Source of the DNA: Actinomycetota bacterium
Lineage (GTDB): Bacteria; Actinomycetota; Actinomycetes; S36-B12; UBA10799
NCBI GenBank assembly: GCA_020636995.1
Contig: JACJWU010000004.1
Span: forward strand, 306,176-370,175
DNA length: 64,000 bases
Direction of reading: 5' to 3'
Shown: positions 52,554-59,770 of the stretch, in pieces
How the letters are laid out: the number at the start of each line of letters is the position of its first letter
Position numbering within the stretch: position 1 is the first letter of the stretch
The notes under the pieces: model-generated
The model's database searches: none
Told to the model about the DNA's origin: nothing
Seen by the model: only the letters and a program-made list of their open reading frames with translations
Made by a program: the position numbers and the translations under genes

Positions 52554-53384
52554 CTAATTATTGCTGTTGAGGATGGCCAGGAAGCGCAGGATCTCCAGGT
52601 ACAGCCAGACCAGTGTGACAACCAGGCCGAACACCATACGCCACGAATAAGCCTCCGGCAGACCCTCGTTGATGCCTTGCTCGATGGCCGCGAAGTCCAG
52701 GTTGAGCGAGAAGGCCGCCAGCGCGACACCCGCCACACACAGCAGCAGGCCCAGTCCACCGACCCCGTAGAAGCCCCAGCCGCCGCCGACGCCGAACAGG
52801 GCGGCGATGAAACTGATGAAGGCGATCACCAGATAGGACACCAGTGCCACCATCATGATCTTCATGAACGTGCCATTGACCTTGATGATCCGGGTCCGGT
52901 AGAGCAGCAGCATCACCCCGAAGGCCACGAAGGTGCCGATGACCGCCTGCGTGATGATGTTCGCATCGCTGCCGGAGGCGGCCACGAAGTCCTGGTAGAA
53001 CATGCTGATGCCGCCGAGGAACACACCTTCGACCAGCGAATAGGACAGGACCGTGCCCGCCTTCGGGAGTTTGCGGAACGCCCCCACGAAGAAGATCACG
53101 AGCCCCACGATCATCGCCACGAAAGGCAGCCACGGCATCGAGGGTGTCAGCACCCACCCGATGCCGGCTCCGACGAGCAGCGCCACGAAGGCCAGACCGG
53201 TCTTCATGATCACGTCGTCGATCGTCATGGGCCGTCCGGCGGTGGGGGCACCCACGGTCGGCTGCGTCTGCTGGTCGAGTGTGGCAGTGCCTGCAGCCGC
53301 CTGCTGATAGGCGTTGACGCCCTCGTTGTAGGCGAAGCCGGGCTGCTTCTCGATGTCCCGGAAAATCGGGTTCTTGGATTGCAT
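52554..53384 (-). CDS. Bax inhibitor-1/YccA family membrane protein
   Basis: A 276-residue protein with a soluble N-terminus of about 65 residues and seven helices. It matches the actinobacterial Bax1-I family (YEATS-unrelated, formerly DUF/UPF0005 type), possibly a pH-dependent calcium-leak channel. AAGGAGG (53389-53395) stands 4 nt before ATG 53384, which I prefer to the adjacent ATG 53387. Longer readings lack a ribosome-binding site. Confidence 0.88.
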   Translation of the reverse strand: MQSKNPIFRDIEKQPGFAYNEGVNAYQQAAAGTATLDQQTQPTVGAPTAGRPMTIDDVIMKTGLAFVALLVGAGIGWVLTPSMPWLPFVAMIVGLVIFFVGAFRKLPKAGTVLSYSLVEGVFLGGISMFYQDFVAASGSDANIITQAVIGTFVAFGVMLLLYRTRIIKVNGTFMKIMMVALVSYLVIAFISFIAALFGVGGGWGFYGVGGLGLLLCVAGVALAAFSLNLDFAAIEQGINEGLPEAYSWRMVFGLVVTLVWLYLEILRFLAILNSNN

Positions 53385-53454
53385 CATTCCTCCTTGGCAC
53401 AAGGGTACGGGCAACCGGCGACACCCGCCATCACCGCCACGGGCACATAAATCA

Positions 53455-55614
53455 TCATTTGCGTTTCACGATAGATCTAACAGGTCCCAGGCCTGCCTCA
53501 TTCCTGGTTCGCACGAAGAACCGTGCAGGCCCCGCAGGCACCCGGCGCAGGACCGCGGAGGGTTCCCGTGTCGTACGCCACGTGCCCGCGCCGACGCGCA
53601 CGCGGTACCGCAGGGCCATACCCGTGCGGGTGGGGGCCCGCCAGGAGAGTTTGACCTTCGACGCCGAGCGCCTCACACGCAGGGACTTCACGGGGCCGGG
53701 CTTCACCGGCGTGGCCACCTGTCGGGTCGCAGCCGACCCAGCGCCACGATCGTTGAGCACTCGCACCTCGACGGTGTGCCGGACACCACGCGCCAATCGC
53801 TTCACGCGCAACCGGGTGGTGACAGCCGAGTCCTGCCATTTCGCGGGCTGCCTCCCGGCGCGCGTCACGCGGTACTGCAGACCCCCGAGGTTCTCGGCCG
53901 GCAGCTGCAGATCAAGCCGGACCGAGGTCTTGGAGGGGTAGGACACCGACCGGATCCGGGTGGCGCCCGGCAATCCCAGCGGGGTGACCGGCGGTGATGT
54001 GACCCAGGGCCCCTGCCCGAAGACGGTCCTCGCGGCCACACGGGCCTCGTAGGTCACTCCGTTGGCCAACCCGGACAGGACCTTCTGGCGCAACGTGCTG
54101 CCCCACAGATCCGGCGTGGTGATCCAGTCACCCCCGACCTGACGGTACTCCACCGCGTAGCTGCTGACCGGCCCCGAGCCGGGGTCGGCGGCCGGTTCCC
54201 ATGCCACCACCGCGGCGGCATCGGCCGATGTCGCTGTGACCGCGCTGACCGGACCGGGGGTGCGTGGCGCGGTGGCCACAGCCCGCTCGACATCCAGGAT
54301 CCCCGCTCCACAACTGCCGGTGCAGTTGCTGCCGGCCGGGAAGGGGTCCGCGGTGTCGCGCAGATGTTCAGCGACAGCCGCCGGGGACATGGGGCGGGCT
54401 TGCCGCAGCATCGCCACCGCCCCGGAGACCAGCGGTGCGGCCATGCTGGTGCCGTAGTAGGGGGCGTAGGTGTCACCCGCGGGAACCGTGTCGCCGGTGT
54501 CGACGGTCGACACCAGACCGTCGGCGAGTGTCTCGGCGGTTCCGCCCGGCGCGAAGATCGGCAGGTCCCGGCCCGCCACCCCGTAGTTCGAATAGCCCGC
54601 CCGACTGCCCGAGCGCGAGACCGCCCCGACCGCGATCAGGTCGTAGCAGCCGGCCGGAGTGGCGTTGGCGATGCTCGTGGACCTGTTGCCGGCGGCCGCC
54701 ACCACAGTCGTGCCGCGGCCGATCGCATCGTCGATGGCCGATTGGACGAACGGCTGGCAGGTCACTGAGGACGACAACGAGAGGTTGATGACATCGGCCG
54801 GGTTGGGGTTGGCCGGCATACCGGGCACCTCACCACCGGAGGCCCAGGTGATGGCTGCCGCGACATCCGACATCGTGCCCCCGCACTTGCCCAGCGCCCG
54901 CACCGGCAGGATCCGCGCGTCAGGGGCGATGCCGGCGATCCCTTTGGCGTTGTTCGGCACGGCTGCTGCAAGTCCCGCGACGTGTGTGCCGTGCCAGGAC
55001 GACGCGGTCACACCGCACCCCTCGAACTCCGCCGGGTGGTTCACGAGGTCGGCGGCATCCACCCAATCCCCCTCGTCGAGGGGGTCGGAGTCGCGGCCGT
55101 CGCCGTCATTGGCCACCACGGCGTTGTCGATCAGGTCCGCACCGGGCAAGACCCGGCCCACCAGATCCTCGTGGGCGGTGATCCCGGTGTCGATCACGGC
55201 GATGACCTCGCCGGCGCCCGTGGCCAGGTTCCACGCCGGAACGGCCATCACGTCGCCGAGCGACCACTGGTCGTCGAAGTAGGTGTCGTCGGTCGCAACG
55301 GACACCCGGGTGTCGAGGTCGACCTGTGCGATCCCGTCAAGATCCTCAAGAACGTCCGCAGCACGGCTGGCCCGGGTCCGGCTCAGGTCGGGCACGCTCA
55401 CCGCCGTCACCCCCGGCGCGACAGCGGCACGCCCCGTGACGTCCCCCACGACATCGGCGACCAGGGATTCGGCCTCCCGGGCGCTGGTTCCGTCCTCCCG
55501 CGTGATGACGAACCCGACCACGGTGGGGTCGGCCGCCTGGACGGGCAGCGCCGACAGTCCTGCCCCGGCGGTCCCGATGACCACCGCGGCCGCGAGCAGA
55601 CGTGCACCACGCAT
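53455..55614 (-). CDS. Secreted subtilisin-family protease with FnIII domains
   Basis: A 719-residue S8 peptidase. The signal peptide ends near LPVQAA (residue 28); an inhibitor-like propeptide spans 30-115. The triad is D142 (VIDTGIT), H208 (WHGTHVAG) and S390 (GTSMAAPL), with the oxyanion Asn in AAAGNRS. C-terminal to the catalytic domain is one clear FnIII module (about 455-545) and two further Ig-like, Arg/Lys-rich modules. The final KRK ends without an anchor. ATG 55614 has TACGCT exactly 6 nt upstream. Confidence 0.92.
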   Translation of the reverse strand: MRGARLLAAAVVIGTAGAGLSALPVQAADPTVVGFVITREDGTSAREAESLVADVVGDVTGRAAVAPGVTAVSVPDLSRTRASRAADVLEDLDGIAQVDLDTRVSVATDDTYFDDQWSLGDVMAVPAWNLATGAGEVIAVIDTGITAHEDLVGRVLPGADLIDNAVVANDGDGRDSDPLDEGDWVDAADLVNHPAEFEGCGVTASSWHGTHVAGLAAAVPNNAKGIAGIAPDARILPVRALGKCGGTMSDVAAAITWASGGEVPGMPANPNPADVINLSLSSSVTCQPFVQSAIDDAIGRGTTVVAAAGNRSTSIANATPAGCYDLIAVGAVSRSGSRAGYSNYGVAGRDLPIFAPGGTAETLADGLVSTVDTGDTVPAGDTYAPYYGTSMAAPLVSGAVAMLRQARPMSPAAVAEHLRDTADPFPAGSNCTGSCGAGILDVERAVATAPRTPGPVSAVTATSADAAAVVAWEPAADPGSGPVSSYAVEYRQVGGDWITTPDLWGSTLRQKVLSGLANGVTYEARVAARTVFGQGPWVTSPPVTPLGLPGATRIRSVSYPSKTSVRLDLQLPAENLGGLQYRVTRAGRQPAKWQDSAVTTRLRVKRLARGVRHTVEVRVLNDRGAGSAATRQVATPVKPGPVKSLRVRRSASKVKLSWRAPTRTGMALRYRVRVGAGTWRTTREPSAVLRRVPAGPARFFVRTRNEAGLGPVRSIVKRK

Positions 55615-55620
55615 CACCTC

Positions 55621-55626
55621 AGCGTA
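55621..55626 (-). promoter_or_regulatory. -10 hexamer of the FnIII subtilisin gene (leaderless)
   Basis: TACGCT on the minus strand, then GAGGTG and the ATG at 55614. GAGGTG could also serve as a ribosome-binding site if a start further downstream were used. Confidence 0.5.
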
Positions 55627-55672
55627 CGTGTTCACGCGGATTGGACTGCGCAACGGCCATTGCGGATCCGCG

Positions 55673-55754
55673 TGCCCGGGGCGGGATTTGAACCCGCACG
55701 TCTTTCGACCCTCGGGTTTAAGCCGAGTGCGTCTGCCAGTTCCGCCACCCGGGC
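55673..55754 (-). tRNA. tRNA-Leu (anticodon UAA)
   Basis: The minus strand reads GCCCGGGTGGCGGAACTGG at the 5' end and folds as a class II tRNA. The acceptor stem GCCCGGG pairs with CCCGGGC. The anticodon stem-loop CTCGGCTTAAACCCGAG carries TAA, the long variable arm is present, and the T-loop is GGTTCAAATCC. The discriminator base is A; CCA is not encoded. Located between the subtilisin promoter and the deformylase gene. Confidence 0.95.
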
Positions 55755-55767
55755 AGCGAAGATCAGC

Positions 55768-56304
55768 CTAGTCCAGGTAGACCTTGCGCTTGTGGATCGC
55801 GGCGGCGGAGACCACCCGGTCGATGAACAGCAGTCCGTCGAGGTGATCGACCTCGTGCTGCACCGCCCGGGCCTCGAACGCGTCAGTGGTCAGTGTCACG
55901 TGCTCCCCGGTGCCGGGTAGTTGTCCGGTCACCACCAGCCTGCTCGCGCGCTTGACGTCACCAGTGAAATCGGGCACCGACATGCACCCTTCCCGAGCCT
56001 TCTCGTTGCGGCTGGCCTGCAGGATCTGCGGATTCACCATCACGAACCGCCCGTGGCAGGTGCGGGTCTTGGGATGTGCGCTGACATCGAGGCAGAACAC
56101 CCGCCACGGGACGCCCACCTGGTTGGCCGCCAGACCCACGCAGCCGGGCGAGACGTCCATCGTGGCCAGTAGGTCCGCGGCGAGTCGCACGACGTCAGGA
56201 TCTGCGGGGTCGACCGGCAGGCAGGGCTCGGACAGCACCGCAGCCGGCGCGGTGACGACCTCTCGCACCACCCCGTCGGGCAATTCGACCTGCAGTGGGG
56301 TCAC
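55768..56304 (-). CDS. def: Peptide deformylase
   Basis: A 178-residue metalloenzyme that removes the formyl group from nascent peptides. All three motifs are present: GLAANQVGVP, EGCMSVPD (EGCLS variant with Met) and QHEVDHLDG (HExxH). It has the shorter C-terminus typical of the actinobacterial type. The GTG start overlaps the preceding ACT gene as GTGA, so the two are coupled. Confidence 0.95.
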   Translation of the reverse strand: MTPLQVELPDGVVREVVTAPAAVLSEPCLPVDPADPDVVRLAADLLATMDVSPGCVGLAANQVGVPWRVFCLDVSAHPKTRTCHGRFVMVNPQILQASRNEKAREGCMSVPDFTGDVKRASRLVVTGQLPGTGEHVTLTTDAFEARAVQHEVDHLDGLLFIDRVVSAAAIHKRKVYLD

Positions 56305-56819
56305 AACACATCCTGGTCGGCGGGCTGGACGGCGACATCCACGCCCACCGTCTGCCCGACCGCGCGAAGCCTCGTGGTGAGGACCTCGGCGTCCATGGGT
56401 TCTGCGAAGTCCACCTCGGCGACAACGACGTACAGTCCACCGCCCAGACGCGTCTGCAGGTCCGTGACGTTGCCACCGTAGGACGCGATCGCCCCGGTGA
56501 TCGCCGCCACGATCCCGACCCGGTCGGCGCCATGCACGCTGATGACGAACGACGAGCCGGGGCCGTCCGGCTCCTGCTGCTCATCGGTCACGGGCAGGAC
56601 GCTGACAACCAGATCATCGGACGCGAGGAAGGCCAGGTCGGCTGCGACCTGATCGACCGACGCGTCCGTGCCCACGATCAACGTCCACGCGAAGTGACCG
56701 CGCAGAAGAGTCATCGAGGAGTCCTCCACGTTGGCGTCACGCTGCGCCAACGTCGCCGTCACATCAGCGATGATCCCTGGACGGTCGTGACCGAGGACGG
56801 TGATTGCCATGAGCGCCAT
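56301..56819 (-). CDS. Tandem ACT-domain protein (GcvR-like)
   Basis: A 172-residue protein with two ACT domains. The first opens AITVLGHDRPGIIADVT and the second ISVHGADRVGIVAAITGAIASYGGNVTDLQTR. This matches the glycine-cleavage-repressor-like regulatory family, which binds amino acids through ACT-ACT dimers. TAGGGT lies 8 nt ahead of the ATG. A second ATG at 56810 is possible. Confidence 0.88.
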   Translation of the reverse strand: MALMAITVLGHDRPGIIADVTATLAQRDANVEDSSMTLLRGHFAWTLIVGTDASVDQVAADLAFLASDDLVVSVLPVTDEQQEPDGPGSSFVISVHGADRVGIVAAITGAIASYGGNVTDLQTRLGGGLYVVVAEVDFAEPMDAEVLTTRLRAVGQTVGVDVAVQPADQDVL

Positions 56820-56830
56820 GGCTCAGAACC

Positions 56831-57748
56831 CTACTGTGCCCGCCGCGCGAGACCCAGCGCGATCCCGTCGAGGATGTCGTGCTCACTGACGATCACTTCG
56901 TCGAACCCGCCGAGAGTGAGGATCCGGTCCAGCACCAGGGCTCCCCCGCCGATCACATCCACCCGCCCGGGATGCATGACGGGCTCCGCGGCTCGCTGCG
57001 CGCGGGTGGCCGACAGCATGGCCGCAGTCACCGCATGCACCTGGTCGGCGGAGATCCGCGAGCCGTGGATGACCGCGGAGTCGTACTCGGGCAGACCCAT
57101 CGCCAACGCCGCCACGGTCGTGACCGAACCCGCGAGACCCACGATGCGGTCGGCGGTGTCGAACGCGGTCGCGGCCTTCGCATGCAGGACCGCCGCGTCG
57201 ATGTCGGCGGTGGCTGCGGCGATCTCCTCGGGCGTGGGAGGGTCGGAACGCAGGTGCCGCTCGGTCATCCGCACGCAGCCCACGTTCTCACTGATGCTGG
57301 CACCCACTGCGACCTCCCCCACCACGAACTCCGTGGATCCGCCGCCGATGTCCACGACTGCCACCGTGCCCTCGGTGTCCAGCACGGAGGCCGCGCCCGC
57401 GAAGCTCAGTGCCGCCTCCTCGTGCCCGGAGATGACCTCGGGCACCACCCCGAGGCGTGCCACCACGCCGTCGATGAACGTGTCTGCGTTGTCGGCATCC
57501 CGTGACGCCGACGTCGCCACCATTCGCACCGCAACCGCGCCCGTGTCGCGGATGTGCTCGGCATAGTCCTCGACGGCCTGCCAGGTCCGCTCGATGGCAG
57601 CTGGGGACAGCGAACCGGCGACGTCCACACCCTCCCCGAGGCGGACCACCTTCATGACCCGCACGATGTCTGTCAGGTGCGAGCCCTCGACGTCGGCGAT
57701 GAGCAGTCGGATCGAGTTGGTCCCGCAATCGATGGCCGCAACCCTCAT
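56831..57748 (-). CDS. ppx: Exopolyphosphatase / pppGpp phosphatase family protein
   Basis: A 305-residue Ppx/GppA protein, of the short single-lobed actinobacterial form that lacks the C-terminal HD domain. ASKHA-fold phosphate motifs are CGTNSIRLL, DIGGGSTEF and GLAGSVTT. It hydrolyses polyphosphate and may act on pppGpp. ATG 57748 overlaps the DUF501 stop as ATGA; longer in-frame readings are shadows. Confidence 0.93.
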   Translation of the reverse strand: MRVAAIDCGTNSIRLLIADVEGSHLTDIVRVMKVVRLGEGVDVAGSLSPAAIERTWQAVEDYAEHIRDTGAVAVRMVATSASRDADNADTFIDGVVARLGVVPEVISGHEEAALSFAGAASVLDTEGTVAVVDIGGGSTEFVVGEVAVGASISENVGCVRMTERHLRSDPPTPEEIAAATADIDAAVLHAKAATAFDTADRIVGLAGSVTTVAALAMGLPEYDSAVIHGSRISADQVHAVTAAMLSATRAQRAAEPVMHPGRVDVIGGGALVLDRILTLGGFDEVIVSEHDILDGIALGLARRAQ

Positions 57749-58257
57749 GACACCTCCACACACCTGTGGCGCCGATCGAGCACACCGCGCCGACGCAGTT
57801 CGGCCAACGCCTCGTCGCCGAAGGGGTTCACGCCCGGCCCCATGGCCAGCGACTGCCCGACCAGCACATGCAGGCACTTGACACGGTCGGGCATCCCCCC
57901 TGCCGAGATACCGTCGATCTCCGGGACGGTGCCATACCCCGCGCGGGCCTGCAGATATGCCTCATGGGCCGCGCGGTAGGCGGTGGCGGTATCCGGCTCG
58001 TGGGCCAGGCGTTGCTGCATCAGCGCCATCAACCCTTCGGACTCCAGCGTCGAGATCGCCGAGTTCAGCCGCGGGCATGTGACGTAGTAGAACGTGGGGA
58101 AAGGCGTTCCATCCGCGAGCCGGGGCGCGGTGCAGACCACGTCCGGCAGACCGCATGGGCAGCGCGAGGCGACCGCGATAAGGTCCCGGGCGGGTCGGCC
58201 CAACTGCGCACTGACAGCCCTGGCGTCGGCAGTCAGCACCTCGTCAGCGGGGGGCAT
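57745..58257 (-). CDS. DUF501 family protein
   Basis: A 170-residue protein matching DUF501, which is almost always found between ftsB (divIC) and ppx in Actinobacteria. The conserved blocks are GVVARCPCG-like VASRCPCGLPDVV, PTFYYVTCPRLNSAISTLESEG and GMPDRVKCLHVLVGQSLA. Its cysteines suggest metal binding, but the function is unknown. Start ATG 58257 lies inside the end of the ftsB gene (14-base overlap). Confidence 0.92.
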   Translation of the reverse strand: MPPADEVLTADARAVSAQLGRPARDLIAVASRCPCGLPDVVCTAPRLADGTPFPTFYYVTCPRLNSAISTLESEGLMALMQQRLAHEPDTATAYRAAHEAYLQARAGYGTVPEIDGISAGGMPDRVKCLHVLVGQSLAMGPGVNPFGDEALAELRRRGVLDRRHRCVEVS

Positions 58258-58732
58258 CCGGGCGAACGACCACGACGGATTCGTCGGGCTGCTGCTGTGA
58301 GCGCTGAACGGTGCGCAGAGCCCGTTCGTACCACGCCGAGTCATCCTCGATGTCCGTGGCCAACGGCTGGGCCTGCGGATCGGTCTGCGGTGGGTCGGTG
58401 ACGACGTAGCCGGTCTCCCCGGGGTACTGCAGGTGGAACCGCTCGCGGGCCTGCCCCACAACGTAGGCGTCATCGGCCCACTTGTCGGCTTCGGCCTGCA
58501 GCGCCTCCACCCGTTCGCGCTGGGCGGCGGTGGTGGTCTCGAGCTCGGCGATCATGGAACGCTGGTTGAGGAACTCGCGCAGGGGCAGCGCCAGCGTCAG
58601 CAACAGCGCCGCGGCGATGATCACGACCACCGTCAGCCGTCCGGTCGTCAGCCCCGGGCGCTGGGCAGCACGGATCGTGCTTGTCCGTTCCACGGTTCTA
58701 GACTCACCCACTCCGATCCGACCTGCGTGCAT
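58244..58732 (-). CDS. ftsB: Septum formation initiator FtsB/DivIC-like protein
   Basis: A 162-residue bitopic protein. A basic N-terminus leads to one helix (LTVVVIIAAALLLTLALPL, about 33-51), then a coiled coil (about 55-88) and the FtsB signature VGQARERFHLQYPGETGYVV. It acts with FtsL and FtsQ in the divisome. The start is uncertain: ATG 58732, GTG 58711 and GTG 58693 are all in frame. Confidence 0.88.
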   Translation of the reverse strand: MHAGRIGVGESRTVERTSTIRAAQRPGLTTGRLTVVVIIAAALLLTLALPLREFLNQRSMIAELETTTAAQRERVEALQAEADKWADDAYVVGQARERFHLQYPGETGYVVTDPPQTDPQAQPLATDIEDDSAWYERALRTVQRSQQQPDESVVVVRPDAPR

Positions 58733-58759
58733 TGCCAGCGTATCCGGCGTGTCCGCGCC

Positions 58760-59494
58760 TCACATCGAACGGGCGAACAGCACCAGGGCGTCGCGCACGT
58801 ACTGCGCACCTTCGGTCCCCCCGTAGTTGGCGGCGAAGCGCTGGTCGGTCACATACATCTGCGCGATGCCGCTGATGGCCTCGGCGCTCGGCTGCCGGCC
58901 CGCCCATCCCTGCTGGATCCACCGGACGTGACGTGCCGCAACCTCCTGGGCGCGCGGGTCGTCGGCGACCACACCGGCGTCCCGCAGATGCTGCCATGCA
59001 GCGGCGATGGCTCGGGATTCGACCAGGAAACCCTGCTTGTCCGAGTCGCTGAGCCCACGCCACCAGCGATCCGAGTCGGCGTACGCCGCAGTCCCCCACC
59101 GCTGCTCAACCTCCTGCTTGTACTGCGTGTGGTCGAATCCATCGAACATGTCGTCGGTGCTCATCACTTCCTCCTTCTGAATGGCCTCGAGGGTGCGCTC
59201 AACGCTGCGCATCTGCTGGCTGATCCGCTCCTGCTGGGACTGCAGGGAACGCAGGTGGTCACGCAGGGCCGTCGCATCGTCGGTCTGCCCCGCGAGCACC
59301 CGGGCGATCTCGGGCAGACCGAACCCGAGGTCACGCAGCAGCAGGATCCGTTGCAGCCGCACGAGGTCCGCCTGCCCATAGGTCCGATAGCCGTTGGCAC
59401 CCCGGCGGGCGGGCAGCAGACCGATGGTGTCGTAATGGCGCAGCGTCCGGCTGGTGACGCCGGTGACCGACACGACCTCCTGGATGCTGTACAC
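58760..59494 (-). CDS. MerR family regulator with TipAS drug-binding domain
   Basis: A 244-residue protein like TipAL. The N-terminal MerR DNA-binding domain (YSIQEVVSVTGVTSRTLRHYDTIGLLPA, about 2-70) and dimerisation helix (to 115) are followed by the TipAS domain (FDGFDHTQYKQEVEQRWG to the end). That domain traps antibiotics, typically thiopeptides, and the protein then activates transcription. The promoter has the typical MerR 19-bp spacer and a perfect palindrome, so it activates itself. No transporter is adjacent. Confidence 0.92.
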   Translation of the reverse strand: MYSIQEVVSVTGVTSRTLRHYDTIGLLPARRGANGYRTYGQADLVRLQRILLLRDLGFGLPEIARVLAGQTDDATALRDHLRSLQSQQERISQQMRSVERTLEAIQKEEVMSTDDMFDGFDHTQYKQEVEQRWGTAAYADSDRWWRGLSDSDKQGFLVESRAIAAAWQHLRDAGVVADDPRAQEVAARHVRWIQQGWAGRQPSAEAISGIAQMYVTDQRFAANYGGTEGAQYVRDALVLFARSM

Positions 59495-59500
59495 ACGTCG

Positions 59501-59531
59501 ACCGTAAGGGTTGACGTTACGTCAAGGTCAA
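59501..59531 (-). promoter_or_regulatory. MerR-type promoter and operator (19-bp spacer)
   Basis: Minus strand: -35 TTGACC (59526-59531), -10 TACGGT (59501-59506), spacer 19 bp, the overlong spacing that needs MerR-type activation. The spacer holds the palindrome TTGACGT-A-ACGTCAA (59511-59525). The -10 is 6 nt from GTG 59494. Confidence 0.85.
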
Positions 59532-59560
59532 GTGTGTTAGAGGGACCCTTCTCGCCCTTT

Positions 59561-59669
59561 GTGACGTTGTTGCAGCTCTCCCGACGCCACTGTGACGTTG
59601 TTGGCCTTTCCACAGCCCGGAAACCCGACAACAACGTCGCAATCAGCGAGAAGGGCCCACAACAACGTC
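59561..59669. repeat. GACGTTGTTG repeats, second locus
   Basis: Two direct copies (GTGACGTTGTTGC at 59561-59573, GTGACGTTGTTGG at 59592-59604) face two inverted copies of the core (CAACAACGTC at 59629-59638 and 59660-59669). The same element occurs at 10.3-10.5 kb. There is no gene in 59532-59770. Confidence 0.85.
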
Positions 59670-59721
59670 GCAAACGGGGCGCCGGCCGCTCAGGCACGTC
59701 CCCGACGGTGGGGTCCAAGCG

Positions 59722-59759
59722 GTCGGATGGGGCTCAGCCTGCCAAGGACCCCATCCGAC
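59722..59759 (-). terminator. glmS terminator
   Basis: GTCGGATGGGG pairs perfectly with CCCCATCCGAC (11 bp, 16-base loop), 12 bases after the glmS stop on the minus strand. Confidence 0.65.
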
Positions 59760-59770
59760 AACGTCGGCGC

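Noticed and set aside
55673..55754. tRNA-Leu as an integration site
   Set aside because: No integrase, no repeated 3' tRNA end and no change in gene type nearby.
59532..59770. glmS ribozyme or leader riboswitch
   Set aside because: This region is downstream of glmS; upstream of glmS the -10 element sits 7 nt from the ATG, leaving no leader.
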